From contig BOKP01000003.1 in assembly GCA_016861045.1 (NCBI GenBank), positions 249,501 to 313,500 of the forward strand: a stretch of 64,000 nucleotides of DNA, in the 5' to 3' direction. This DNA comes from Actinomycetes bacterium (GTDB taxonomy: Bacteria; Actinomycetota; Thermoleophilia; Solirubrobacterales; 70-9). Positions 9,143 through 17,770 of this stretch are shown piece after piece. A program made the position numbers and the translations under genes. The first letter of the stretch is position 1. Each line of letters begins with the position of its first letter. The notes under the pieces were generated by a model, which was not told the DNA's origin, did no database searches, and saw only the letters and a program-made list of their open reading frames with translations.

Positions 9143-10150
9143 ATGATGGCTCCCGCCGACGACGGCTCGCCGCCGGTGCGCGACGTCCCGATGCCGCCCG
9201 GGCGCCAGAGCGCCTTCGGCACGGCCGGCGATTTCGTCGCGCCGCCCGGCTCCCACGTCATCCCCGACGACCCTGCCGGCTACTACATCGACCTGCGGGC
9301 GAAGGCGGACACGCCGGATACTCCGCCGATCTGGTGGCCGCGGATGTCTACCGAGCCGCGGGTCGTGATCACCCAGTGGGGCCTGGGGTGCTGGGAGCAC
9401 TACCTTGCCGGCGACGGCGAGGAGTGGCTCGCGGCGGCGCGCTGGGCGGCCGACCGCCTGCTCGAGCAGCAGCACGCCGACGGGCCGCGGGCCGGCGGCT
9501 GGACGCACGACTACGCGTTCCGGCACACCTACCGCATCGATCCGCCCTGGATGTCGGGCATGGCCCAGGGCGAGGCGGCGAGCCTGCTCGTGCGGATCCA
9601 CCGCGAGACCGGCGCCGAGCGCTACGCGAGCGCGGCGGTGGCGGCGCTCGGGCCGATGCGGGTGCCGGTCACCGCCGGCGGCGTCGGCGGCAGCATCGAC
9701 GGCGGCTGGATCCCGGAGGAGTACCCGACCGACCCCCCCTCCCACGTGCTCAACGGCGCGATCTTCGGCGTCTGGGGGGCCTACGACGTGGCCGCCGCGC
9801 TCGGCGACGCCGACGCCGGCTCCCTCGCCCGCGAGGGGATCGAGACGGTCGCGTCGGCGCTGCACCGCTACGACACCGGATCGTGGTCGCGCTACGACCT
9901 CTTCCCGCATCCGATCGCCAACGTCGCGAGCCCGATGTACCACCGCCTGCACATCAGCCAGCTCCGGGCGATGTCGGCGATCAGCGACGACCCCCGCTTC
10001 CCCGCGACCGCCGAGCGGTTCGAGCGCTACGCCGATTCCAGGCCGGCCCTCGCCCGCGCCTACGCCCACAAGGTCGGCTTCCGGCTGCTCGTCCCCCGCA
10101 ACCGCTGGCTCGCCCATCGCCTTCCCTGGGCCCACCGGTCGGGCGCATGA
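9143..10150 (+). CDS. D-glucuronyl C5-epimerase family protein
   Basis: This 335-aa protein matches the C-terminal catalytic region of heparosan/heparan glucuronyl C5-epimerases, which flip D-glucuronate to L-iduronate in the polymer. Motifs in family order: WMSGMAQGEAASLLVR, EEYPTDPPSHVLNG (Tyr near 194), YDTGSWSRYDL (Tyrs near 243 and 251) and YHRLHISQLRAMS (Tyr near 266). The animal enzyme has near-identical blocks (EEYPTTPSS.VLNG, YDTGS...YDL, YHTTHINQL), including its active-site tyrosines; this comparison is from memory. The start is ATG 9143 (or 9146). There is no signal peptide, so it may act on lipid-linked units in the cytoplasm. Its stop overlaps the deacetylase start (ATGA). Confidence 0.9.
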   Translation: MMAPADDGSPPVRDVPMPPGRQSAFGTAGDFVAPPGSHVIPDDPAGYYIDLRAKADTPDTPPIWWPRMSTEPRVVITQWGLGCWEHYLAGDGEEWLAAARWAADRLLEQQHADGPRAGGWTHDYAFRHTYRIDPPWMSGMAQGEAASLLVRIHRETGAERYASAAVAALGPMRVPVTAGGVGGSIDGGWIPEEYPTDPPSHVLNGAIFGVWGAYDVAAALGDADAGSLAREGIETVASALHRYDTGSWSRYDLFPHPIANVASPMYHRLHISQLRAMSAISDDPRFPATAERFERYADSRPALARAYAHKVGFRLLVPRNRWLAHRLPWAHRSGA

Positions 10151-10905
10151 GCGACGTCCTCGCGCTCTGCTTCCACGCCGTCAGCCGCGACTGGCCGGCG
10201 GGGTTCTCGGTCCCGGCCGAGCAGATCGAGCGCCACGTCGCCGGCCTGCTCGACCGCGGCTACGTCGGCGCGACGTTCCGCGATGCCGTCCTGGACCCGC
10301 CCGCCGAGCGCACGCTCGCGGTCACCTTCGACGACGCCTACCGGTCCGTGTACGACAACGCCCGCCCCGTGCTGAGCTCGCTCGGGGTGCCCGCCACCGT
10401 CTTCGTGCCGACGGCCCTCGTCGGCGGCGAGCAGCCGATGGCCTGGCCCGGCACCGACCGCTGGCTCGGCTCCCCCTACGAGGGCGAGCTGACGCCGATG
10501 TCCTGGGACGAGCTCGGGGAGCTCGCCGAGCTCGGCTGGGAGCTCGGGTCGCACACGCGGACCCACCCTCGCCTGCCGACGATCGCCGCGACCGCGCTGC
10601 GCGAGGAGCTCGAGGGCTCGCGAGCCGACCTCGAGGAGCGGCTCGGAGCCCGCTGCGAGACGATCGCCTACCCCTACGGCGACTATGACGCCGCGGTGGT
10701 CGCCGCCGCCCGGCGGGCCGGGTTCGTCGCCGGTGGCGCCCTGGCCGGGCGGGTGCGCAGGCCGCAGGCGATGCTCTGGCCGCGGGTCGGGATCTACGGC
10801 AAGGACGGCGCCGTCCGCTTCCGCGTCAAGGCATCGCCGGCGATCCGCCGGCTGCGCGCCTCGCACCTCTGGCGGGCCCGCTTCCTGCTGCGACGGCGGC
10901 GGTGA
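10147..10905 (+). CDS. Polysaccharide deacetylase (NodB/CE4 family)
   Basis: The family hydrolyses N- or O-acetyl groups from sugars. Motif 1 is TFDDAY (family TFDDG; the catalytic base and metal Asp are kept and the final Gly is replaced by Ala). Motif 2 is SHTRTHPRL (the HxxxH zinc ligands), and AYPYGDYD gives the next conserved block. The 252-aa length is normal for a single domain and no signal peptide is evident. The start ATG 10147 overlaps the C5-epimerase stop by 4 bp, and the flippase start overlaps its own stop, so the three are translationally coupled. By analogy with heparan sulfate synthesis it could N-deacetylate the hexosamine before N-sulfation. That role is inferred. Confidence 0.9.
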   Translation: MSDVLALCFHAVSRDWPAGFSVPAEQIERHVAGLLDRGYVGATFRDAVLDPPAERTLAVTFDDAYRSVYDNARPVLSSLGVPATVFVPTALVGGEQPMAWPGTDRWLGSPYEGELTPMSWDELGELAELGWELGSHTRTHPRLPTIAATALREELEGSRADLEERLGARCETIAYPYGDYDAAVVAAARRAGFVAGGALAGRVRRPQAMLWPRVGIYGKDGAVRFRVKASPAIRRLRASHLWRARFLLRRRR

Positions 10906-12467
10906 GCGACGGGGGACGGCGCCGGGGCGGGCTGACCGGCACCGTGATCAGGGGGGTCAGCCTGGCGGGCGGCGGGTTCCTGCTCGGCCGGGCGATCACG
11001 CTCGTCACCTTCGTCGTCCTCGCCCGCCTGGTCACGCCCGAGGAGCTCGGCCAGTACACGTCGGGGTCGGTGCTCGTCGCCTTCGGCGTGATGCTGGCCG
11101 GGTCGGGAATGCTCGCGGCGCTGATCCACCGCGAGGACCGGCTCGACGAGGCGGCGTCCACCGCGACGGTGGCGACGGTCGGCGCCGGGGTCGTCCTCGC
11201 GCTGATCGGCCTCGCGAGCGCGCCGCTGATCGGCACCTTCTTCGGCAGTGCGACGGTCGGGGAGGTCGCCGCGGCGAGCGCCGGGATCCTCCTCCTACAG
11301 TCGGCGAGAACGGTCCCGAACGCGATCCTGCAACGGCGCTTCTCGTTCATGCGCCGGCTGATCGTCGAGCCGGTGGCGATGCTCGCCTTCGGCGTCGCAT
11401 CGATCGTCGCCACCTCGCAGGGCCTCGGCGTCTGGGGCCTCGTGATCGGGATGTACGCGCAGGCGGCCGCTGACGTCCTCCTCTCGTGGGGGCTGGTTCG
11501 CTGGCGCCCGCGGCTGCGACAGGTGTCGTTCGGGATGTGGCGGGAGCTGGTCGGCTACGGGCGCCACGTGCTGGCGGGCAGCACGATCCGCCGTTTCGGC
11601 GATCAGGTGCCGGTCCTCGTCAGCGGCGGCATGCTGAACCAGAGCTCGGTCGGGCAGCTCCAGTACGCGAACCGGATCGTCACGACCCCCTACTCGCTGC
11701 TGGTCGCCGGAATCGCCTACGTCATCTTCCCGGCGTTCGCGAGGATCGCCCGGGACCGTTCCCGCTTCCGGCCCGCCCTGCTGCAGACGCTGCGGTGGTC
11801 GTCGGTGGTCGCGATGCCGATGGGGCTGATCCTGGCGCCGCTCGGAGAGCCGCTGGCGATCATCGCCTTCGGGGAGCGCTGGAGCCTCGCGGGCGAGGTC
11901 ACCGCCGCGATCTGCCTCTACATCCCGGCCCAGGCGATCGCCGCCGAGATCGGCGAGGGGTTCAAGGCGGCGGGCATCCCGGCGAAGCGGACCCGCGTCA
12001 ACGCGATCGCGGTCGCTGCCGGCGGGCTGACGATGCTCGCGCTTACGCCCGCGCTCGGCCTGTTCGGCGTCGGCATCGGCATCTCGGTGGACGCCGTCGC
12101 CGGCGCGACGGTGGCGATCGCGCTCGCGAGGGGCGCGATGGAGATCCCCGTGCGCACGGTCCTCGCCGCCGTCGCCCCCGCGGCCGCCGCGGCGCTGCTG
12201 ATGATCGCCGTCCTGTTCCCGGTCGAGAACCTCCTCGTCCATGCCGCCGACCGCGGCACGGCGCTCGGGCTCGTCCTCCTGGCCGCCGAGGGGCTCCTCG
12301 GCGTCGCCATCTACCTGCTCGGCCTGCGGATCCTGGCGCCGGGCCTGGGAACCCAGCTCCGAGACCTGCTGCGCGAGGCGCGACGCCGGCCGGGAAGGGG
12401 CGCGGCGGGACGGGGGGCCGACGAGGAGCTGGTCGAGGAGGAGGGCGAGGGGCAGCTGCCCGGATGA
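10902..12467 (+). CDS. Polysaccharide flippase (Wzx, MATE-like superfamily)
   Basis: This 521-aa polytopic membrane protein has about 12-14 hydrophobic helices. The N-terminus, GTVIRGVSLAGGGFLLGRAITL followed by LVTPEELGQY, is typical of the polysaccharide-transport flippases that move undecaprenyl-linked repeat units across the membrane. The start is GTG 10902, overlapping the deacetylase stop (GTGA). Together with the Wzz-kinase and Wzy proteins encoded upstream and the initiating transferase downstream it makes a complete Wzx/Wzy pathway. The C-terminus is charged and low-complexity (a run of Glu before the end). It converges with the sulfotransferase operon 22 bp away. Confidence 0.92.
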   Translation: MSDGGRRRGGLTGTVIRGVSLAGGGFLLGRAITLVTFVVLARLVTPEELGQYTSGSVLVAFGVMLAGSGMLAALIHREDRLDEAASTATVATVGAGVVLALIGLASAPLIGTFFGSATVGEVAAASAGILLLQSARTVPNAILQRRFSFMRRLIVEPVAMLAFGVASIVATSQGLGVWGLVIGMYAQAAADVLLSWGLVRWRPRLRQVSFGMWRELVGYGRHVLAGSTIRRFGDQVPVLVSGGMLNQSSVGQLQYANRIVTTPYSLLVAGIAYVIFPAFARIARDRSRFRPALLQTLRWSSVVAMPMGLILAPLGEPLAIIAFGERWSLAGEVTAAICLYIPAQAIAAEIGEGFKAAGIPAKRTRVNAIAVAAGGLTMLALTPALGLFGVGIGISVDAVAGATVAIALARGAMEIPVRTVLAAVAPAAAAALLMIAVLFPVENLLVHAADRGTALGLVLLAAEGLLGVAIYLLGLRILAPGLGTQLRDLLREARRRPGRGAAGRGADEELVEEEGEGQLPG

Positions 12468-12489
12468 GCCCCGCGGCCGGCCGGCCCGG

Positions 12490-13395
12490 TCAGCCGAGCC
12501 AGCGCCGAACGTCGAGGCCGAGTAGCCCGTCGAGCTCGCCCGCCTCGAGCGCGGCCAGCTCCGCGAGCTCGGACCGGACGTCCTCGGCGAGCGGGGCCCG
12601 CCGGCCGACGCTCGTGTTCCAGCGGATCATCGCCCTCGCGACCCCGCGCCGCGCCCGCTCGCTCGTGACCCGGTGCAGGGCCGGCCGCAGCCACTCCGGA
12701 GGGCGCCTGACGAAGCGGCGCATCGCCCGGCTTCGGACCCGCGTGTTCGGGTTGACGATCTCGATGGTCGGCTCGAAGCCGGGGTCGACGCCGAGAAACC
12801 GGCAGGCAGCCCTGTAGGCGCCGAGGGTGTCGTCGCGGAAGTCGTCGTAGACGATCACGTGCAGGCGCTCGCGGCCGAAGACATCGAGGTAGCGGCGGAG
12901 CTGCTCGCCGTAGTGAACCGCCGAGCGGTACGAGCGCGGCGGGAATCCGGCGGGCGCGCCCGACCGCTCGCGCTCGGGATCGAGCCGGAAGGCCGCAGCG
13001 AAGTCCTCGACCGGCTCGATGCCGACGAACACGAACTGGGAATGCAGGGACGGAAGCATCTCGACCGGGCTCCGCAGCATCACGATGATCCTCGCCTCCG
13101 GCTCGAACTCCGCGATCTCGGCGGCCGCGCTGGCCGAGTACAGGTGCCAGACCGACGCCTCGCCCCGCAGGCGGGCATCCTGCAGACCCGCGAACAGCTC
13201 GATGAAGCGCTCCCGGCCCATCGGCTTCTGGCCGCGCCTCATCGCCATCCGCTCGGCCAGGTCGGTGGCGAACACGTGCGTCTCCTTGCGCGGGCACATG
13301 CCGATCTCGGGATGCTGGCCGAGGTAGTCGGCCATCGCGGTCGTCCCGCACTTGGGCGCGCCGACGATGAAGAAGTCCGGCCCCTTCAGGCTCAC
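12490..13395 (-). CDS. PAPS-dependent sulfotransferase (ST1)
   Basis: This enzyme transfers sulfate from PAPS to a hydroxyl or amine of a carbohydrate. The 5'-phosphosulfate-binding loop is FFIVGAPKCGTTAM near residue 8, with the catalytic-type Lys in PKCGTT. The 3'-phosphate-binding segment is IIVMLRSPVEMLPSLHSQF near residue 103, with Arg and Ser. Its 301-aa length fits the Sulfotransfer_1/3 families related to heparan sulfotransferases. There is no signal or membrane segment, so it is cytoplasmic. It is last in a five-gene minus-strand operon, and its start overlaps the ST2 stop by 4 bp. Substrate position (N-, 2-O, 6-O) cannot be told. Confidence 0.9.
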   Translation of the reverse strand: MSLKGPDFFIVGAPKCGTTAMADYLGQHPEIGMCPRKETHVFATDLAERMAMRRGQKPMGRERFIELFAGLQDARLRGEASVWHLYSASAAAEIAEFEPEARIIVMLRSPVEMLPSLHSQFVFVGIEPVEDFAAAFRLDPERERSGAPAGFPPRSYRSAVHYGEQLRRYLDVFGRERLHVIVYDDFRDDTLGAYRAACRFLGVDPGFEPTIEIVNPNTRVRSRAMRRFVRRPPEWLRPALHRVTSERARRGVARAMIRWNTSVGRRAPLAEDVRSELAELAALEAGELDGLLGLDVRRWLG

Positions 13396-14378
13396 CGCCC
13401 GGCACCCGCGAACGGTCGTGAGAGCGGCGTGCGCCCGACCGGGCGGCTCCCGACCCGCTCGCCGTAGCCGAGCGCCGCGAGCTCCGCCCCGATCAGCTCG
13501 TCGAGCAGCTCTCGCTCGGGCCCGCTCGCAGCCGCCGCGCCGCGATTCATGTCGCGGACCTCGACTCGGGTGTCGAGGAACTCATGGGGCTCGGCGGCCG
13601 CCGGCAGCTCGCAGAAGCTCGTCATCTCGTCGATCGTCGCGTGCGGGTCCGCCACGAAGTCCTCGTAGCGTATCTCCGCGTAGCGGTCGGGCACGCATCG
13701 CTTCGCCTCCGCGCGCGCCCCCCGCACGAGCTCCTGCCACTGCAGGGCGGCGAGCCCGAGCGGCGGCTCGCCGAGCTCGCGCCATCGATCGAGATCCGCC
13801 TCGCCGAGCACGCCCTCCCACGCGACCGACCGCTCGCGCCACGTGCCCGCCCAGAAGTCCACCTTCATCAGCGACCGTGCCACCGCCCTGCCGTCGCGGA
13901 TCACGTTCACGAAGAGCGCATCGGGGAAGGCGTCGGCGAGGAAGCCGATCCTGGCCGGCCCGGTGATCTTGGTCGCGAACCGGTCCTTGCCCTGATAGCG
14001 GATGAGCTTGCCGACCAGGGTGCGAAGCCCGGCCCGCTGCTCGGGGGTCGGCCGCTCGCCGACGAGCGCCTCGTAGACGAACCGCCTGCCCGCGTAGCGC
14101 TCCCAGATCGCGTAGCCCTCGACCGGGCCGATCCGGGCCTTCTCCCGCCAGCGCCGGGCCGAGTCGGACCTCATGATCGACTTCCGCGCCCACGGGGCGG
14201 CGTCGGCGAGCCGGGCCAGGACCGTGACCGACGGCCAGCCGGGAAGGCGGTTCAGGTGCTGCGTGAACCAGGCGAGATCCGGGCGCGCCGCGAACGTGTT
14301 GAAGATGACGGTCGTCCCGCTCCTCGGAGCGCCGACCACGAAGATCGGGCGCGAGGGCGGGTCCGGCCCTACCGGCAT
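13392..14378 (-). CDS. PAPS-dependent sulfotransferase (ST2)
   Basis: This 328-aa protein has a 5'-PSB loop FVVGAPRSGTTVIFNTF near residue 13 and a 3'-PB segment LFVNVIRDGRAVARSLMKVDFW in the middle. The PRSGTT form (Arg in place of Lys) is common in bacterial sulfotransferases. It has a longer central insertion than ST1 and is clearly not a recent duplicate of it. Its 5' end overlaps the ST3 gene by 10 bp and its 3' end overlaps ST1 by 4 bp, so the three are co-translated. It is a probable cytoplasmic carbohydrate sulfotransferase; its substrate is unknown. Confidence 0.88.
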   Translation of the reverse strand: MPVGPDPPSRPIFVVGAPRSGTTVIFNTFAARPDLAWFTQHLNRLPGWPSVTVLARLADAAPWARKSIMRSDSARRWREKARIGPVEGYAIWERYAGRRFVYEALVGERPTPEQRAGLRTLVGKLIRYQGKDRFATKITGPARIGFLADAFPDALFVNVIRDGRAVARSLMKVDFWAGTWRERSVAWEGVLGEADLDRWRELGEPPLGLAALQWQELVRGARAEAKRCVPDRYAEIRYEDFVADPHATIDEMTSFCELPAAAEPHEFLDTRVEVRDMNRGAAAASGPERELLDELIGAELAALGYGERVGSRPVGRTPLSRPFAGAGR

Positions 14379-15166
14379 GAGGGCCAGAGCTCCAGGTCGA
14401 TCTCGGGCACCGCCCGCGCCAGCGCCTCCGCGTCCTCGGCGAGGCTCGCCCGCATCTGCTCCGCGAGGGCGGCCGGGAGCTCGTGCGCCCGAGGACGGGC
14501 GGCGTCGGGCCGCCGCTCGATCGCGCCCGATCGCGGCGCGTCGAGGCCGAGGAACCGGAACGTGCGCTCGAGCTCGGCCTCGGGCTCGCGCACGCAGCGC
14601 TCGTACTGGAGGACGAGGACCCGGCCGCGGTCGAAGCGGCCCACGATCCGCTCGAGCTGCTCCGCGTAGCGGCTGCGCTGCAGCGCGTCACCCCTGATCA
14701 TCAGGCGCAGGTAGTCCCCGTTCGTCCGTCCCAGCTCCCGTCCCAGCACCCGCGTCTCGTGGGCCATGCCGGACAGGAATCGCTCCCAGGGATCCCGGAG
14801 GATGACCAGGACCTTGGCGTCGGGCGCGGAGGCGCTCAACAGCCGCGGGGTCCACGGGTCGTACATGTAGCGGGGGGTCCACTCCCCGGTCAGCGCGCCG
14901 TCGGGGCGCGGGAACAGGCGCCGGTACCCGGCTGCGTCGGCCGCCGTGAACTCGCGTCGCCAGAACCGATCGAAGTAGTGCCGCTCCTTGCCCCAGGGGG
15001 CGACGACGTCGGGGTGGCCCGTCAGCTGGCGAAACCACCACGAGGTCCCCGAGCGCTGCGCGCCGACCCCGACGAAGTCGGGAGCGCCCTCGCGCCAGCC
15101 CTTCGGAGCCTTCACCGGCAGGCCGAGGCGCCGGCGGACGCGCACCCGCGTGTCGATCCCGGCCAT
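14369..15166 (-). CDS. PAPS-dependent sulfotransferase (ST3), heparan-ST-like
   Basis: The start ATG 15166 shares its A with the upstream beta-helix stop (TGATG), which decides the start over an in-frame one 30 bp earlier. The 265-aa product has the 5'-PSB loop FVGVGAQRSGTSWWFRQL near residue 28, followed by KERHYFDR, and the 3'-PB VLVILRDPWERFLSGMAHE. The combination of RSGTSWW, KExHYFD and RDPxERxxSxM resembles heparan N-/3-O-sulfotransferases (KEVHFFD...RNPxxRxxSxY) more than ST1 and ST2 do. That makes it the best candidate for modifying a glycosaminoglycan-like chain. This is an inference from motifs. Confidence 0.88.
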   Translation of the reverse strand: MAGIDTRVRVRRRLGLPVKAPKGWREGAPDFVGVGAQRSGTSWWFRQLTGHPDVVAPWGKERHYFDRFWRREFTAADAAGYRRLFPRPDGALTGEWTPRYMYDPWTPRLLSASAPDAKVLVILRDPWERFLSGMAHETRVLGRELGRTNGDYLRLMIRGDALQRSRYAEQLERIVGRFDRGRVLVLQYERCVREPEAELERTFRFLGLDAPRSGAIERRPDAARPRAHELPAALAEQMRASLAEDAEALARAVPEIDLELWPSCR

Positions 15167-16176
15167 CAGCCGCGGGCCGCTCCCCCGGCCCCGCACGGAA
15201 AGGCGCCGACGAGCGCGGCGGCGTCCACCGTCGGAGCCTCGTAGCCGGGCCGAGCGACGGCGTTGCCGAACGTCAGCACCCCCTGCATCGACGGCTCCAG
15301 GCCGCTCCCCGGCGGAGAGCCCCCGTACTCGTCGGCCGTCGTCGCCAGGCAGTTGCCGATGGCGACGTTTCCCTCCCCGATCGGTCCCTGCCAGTGCGAC
15401 TCGATGTTGAAGCGGTCTCCGGAGCCGGTGATGATGTTGCCGGCGACCAGGTTGCGGTCGGACGAGCTGCTCCCGTCGCCCCCGAAGATCAGGCCGGAGC
15501 CGTTGCCGTCGATGACGTTGCCGACCACGACCGAGCCGTCGGCGTCGGGGTAGAGCTGGATCCCGCGGTCGGCGTTGCCGTAGATCAGGTTGCCGCTGAC
15601 GAGCGCACCCCGCGCGCCGGCGAGATAGATCCCGTGGTGGTGGTTGGTGGCCGGGAGGAGGCCGCAGTCGTGGATGACGTTTCCCTCGATCACCACCCGG
15701 CGCGGGGGAGGCTCCCCCCCGTAGTCGTTGACGCTGACGCAGATCGCCGTGTGCTCGTTGCTGATCTCGTTGCCGCGAAGGACCACGTCATCGGCATTGA
15801 TCGTCGGGCTGGGCTTGGCCTCCGGGTTGCGTCCGTCGAGGATCAGGTCCTGGACCACGGCCCGATCGCCGCCCGCATCGATCCAGAGGCGGCCGCTGAG
15901 CGTGGCGCTCTCACCCGGATAGCTGCTCAACAGGACCCCGGGAGCGCCGATCCTCGCGACGCCGGCGGCAACGTGGATGCCCTCGCGCAGGCAGCCGACC
16001 TCGCCCGGCCCCAGGCCGGCCACGAACGCGACCACGTCTCCACCGGCCGCGAGCGTGCGGTCGCAGCCGAGGGCGGCGTCGCCGGTCGGCGCGGCGGTCG
16101 CCTCCGGGGCCGCCGCGGCTCCGAGGACGGCGGCGGCGAGCGCGACGGGGAGCAGACGTTGCGGGCGGCGTCCCAT
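15166..16176 (-). CDS. Secreted right-handed parallel beta-helix protein (no RTX tail)
   Basis: The start ATG 16176 gives a signal peptide: MGRRPQRLLPVALAAAV, a hydrophobic core, then an A-rich cleavage region. The mature part is a parallel beta-helix with repeated N/G/V-rich rungs (VVLRGNEISN, VVIEGNVIHDCG, ALVSGNLIYGNADRG, VVVGNVIDGNG, LVAGNIITGSG). Motifs shared with its upstream paralogue are PATNHHHGIY, RGIQLYPDADGS and ESHWQGPIG. The fold is used by polysaccharide lyases, alginate-type C5-epimerases and glycan hydrolases. It is 336 aa. It sits in an operon before three sulfotransferases, so an extracellular action on the sulfated polymer is likely. The catalytic type is not determinable from sequence. 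Confidence 0.85.
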   Translation of the reverse strand: MGRRPQRLLPVALAAAVLGAAAAPEATAAPTGDAALGCDRTLAAGGDVVAFVAGLGPGEVGCLREGIHVAAGVARIGAPGVLLSSYPGESATLSGRLWIDAGGDRAVVQDLILDGRNPEAKPSPTINADDVVLRGNEISNEHTAICVSVNDYGGEPPPRRVVIEGNVIHDCGLLPATNHHHGIYLAGARGALVSGNLIYGNADRGIQLYPDADGSVVVGNVIDGNGSGLIFGGDGSSSSDRNLVAGNIITGSGDRFNIESHWQGPIGEGNVAIGNCLATTADEYGGSPPGSGLEPSMQGVLTFGNAVARPGYEAPTVDAAALVGAFPCGAGGAARG

Positions 16177-16232
16177 CGCGCCTGCAGCGTAACGGGATGC
16201 CCACCACCCGCACCCCGCTGGCGTCGCCGCCC

Positions 16233-17603
16233 TCAGCCGTTGCGACGGACGACGCGGCGCTCGCAGCCGCGCACCCGGTCCTTGGGCTCGACCGTGGCCC
16301 GGTCGCGGCCGCTTCCGCACTTGACGATGTCGCGACGGCCGTTCACCGAGCGGATCCGGTCGCGGCCGAACCCGCCGAGCAGGCAGTCCGGCCCGCCCTG
16401 GCCGCCGACGATCCTGTCCGAGCCCCAGCGACCGGCGAGGCGATCGCTGCCGGCGCCGCCGACCAGGCGGTCGCGGCCCTGGCCGCCGACCAGGTACCGG
16501 CGGCCGGCGCCGGCGCCGCCAGGCTGGCAGGGCGAAACGGCGGCGGTCGGCGGCGGGTCGCTCGACGGCAACCTCGGCAGCTCGCCCTCGATGACGCCGG
16601 CGCAGGGGCTGCCCGGCCCGATCGAGTAATCGCCGGATCCGGGGTCCGCGTAGCGGGGATCGGCGACGATGTTGCCGTCGGCCCGAGCCCCGCTCATCTC
16701 CGGCTGGATCCCGCTGTTCTCCGGCGTGCCCGACCTGCTGTCGAGCTCGGTCCAGACGCAGTTCTCGCGGGCGACGTTGCCGGAGCCGACCGGTCCCTGC
16801 CAGTGCGACTGGACGTTCCAGCGGATCGTCGAGCCGGTGATCACGTTGTTGGCGACGAGGTTGTCGTCCGAGGACGAGGTCGGGCCGCCGCCGAAGATCA
16901 CGCCCTCGCCGTTGCCGTCGATGACGTTTCCGGTCACGATCGAGCCGTCGGCGTCGGGGTAGAGCTGGACGCCGCGATCGGCGTTGCCGTAGATCACGTT
17001 GCCCCTGATCACGGTGCCGCGGGCGTGGGCGACGTAGATGCCGTGATGGTGGTTGGTCGCCGGGAGCTGGCCGCAGTCGTGAATGACGTTGTTCTCGATC
17101 AGCACGTCCTGCGTCGGCCCCAGGTCCTTGTAGCTGGTGACGCTGACGCAGATCCCCTGGTGGTGGTTGGTGATGTCGTTGCCGCGGAGGACGACGTCGT
17201 CGGCGTAGATCAGCGGCCCCTGGAGCCCGTCTTCGTTGCGGCCGTCGAGGTTCAGGTTCTCGGCGACGGCGCCGTCGGCCATGTAGTTGAAGCGAAGCTG
17301 ACCGCGCAGGGTGGCGCGCTCGCCGGGGTAGCTGCTCAGCGTCACCCCCGGGTTCTTCACCAGGAACTGCCGGTCGACGTAGGTGCCGGCGCGCAGGCAT
17401 CCGGTCTCGCCGCTCCGCAGGCGCTCGAGCAGGACGTTGACGTCGGCGAGGGGGGCCTCCTCGGTGCCGGCGGCGGCGTCGGAGCCCCCGGGGGCCGCGA
17501 CGAGGTCGCATCCCGATGCCGCCGCGGCATCGGTGCTCGCCGCGATCCCCGCTGCCGCGATGGCTGCGAGTCCGGCCGATGCGATCTTCCTGAGCGCTGA
17601 GAT
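16233..17603 (-). CDS. Secreted beta-helix protein with C-terminal RTX-like repeats; probable ATC start
   Basis: The signal peptide is encoded upstream of the first ATG/GTG/TTG codon. Reading upstream in frame gives KIASAGLAAIAAAGIAAS, and the only initiation-like site is an ATC at 17603 placed 7 nt after GGAAGG. Starting at the GTG at 17360 would remove the signal peptide and the first rungs. The body (to about residue 350) is a parallel beta-helix very similar to the downstream paralogue (PATNHHHGIY, RGVQLYPDADGS, QSHWQGPVG). The C-terminal 90 residues carry glycine/Asp nonapeptide-like repeats (GGQGRDRLVGGAGSDRL) resembling calcium-binding RTX modules. Beta-helix plus RTX is the layout of AlgE mannuronan C5-epimerases, though many other enzymes use it. 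Confidence 0.8.
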   Translation of the reverse strand: MSALRKIASAGLAAIAAAGIAASTDAAAASGCDLVAAPGGSDAAAGTEEAPLADVNVLLERLRSGETGCLRAGTYVDRQFLVKNPGVTLSSYPGERATLRGQLRFNYMADGAVAENLNLDGRNEDGLQGPLIYADDVVLRGNDITNHHQGICVSVTSYKDLGPTQDVLIENNVIHDCGQLPATNHHHGIYVAHARGTVIRGNVIYGNADRGVQLYPDADGSIVTGNVIDGNGEGVIFGGGPTSSSDDNLVANNVITGSTIRWNVQSHWQGPVGSGNVARENCVWTELDSRSGTPENSGIQPEMSGARADGNIVADPRYADPGSGDYSIGPGSPCAGVIEGELPRLPSSDPPPTAAVSPCQPGGAGAGRRYLVGGQGRDRLVGGAGSDRLAGRWGSDRIVGGQGGPDCLLGGFGRDRIRSVNGRRDIVKCGSGRDRATVEPKDRVRGCERRVVRRNG

Positions 17604-17770
17604 ATCCGATCCTTCCGTCCGGGCGGGGAGCCCTGGTCCCAGTTGGCTATCGACGGCTGCGGAGCGCCCCGAAGCGGCCCGGGCCGATCCGGACGGACGT
17701 CCACCGCCGCCCGGCCCGTGGGCGTCCCGCCGCCCGCCCCTGCCCCGCGCCCCCTGTTAGCTTGCGGTCG

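Noticed and set aside
15166-17511. Single 781-codon minus-strand frame spanning both beta-helix regions
   Set aside because: Only its 3' half, from ATG 16176, reads as protein with a signal peptide; the 5' half is a wrong-frame shadow of the RTX beta-helix gene. Two genes, not a fusion.
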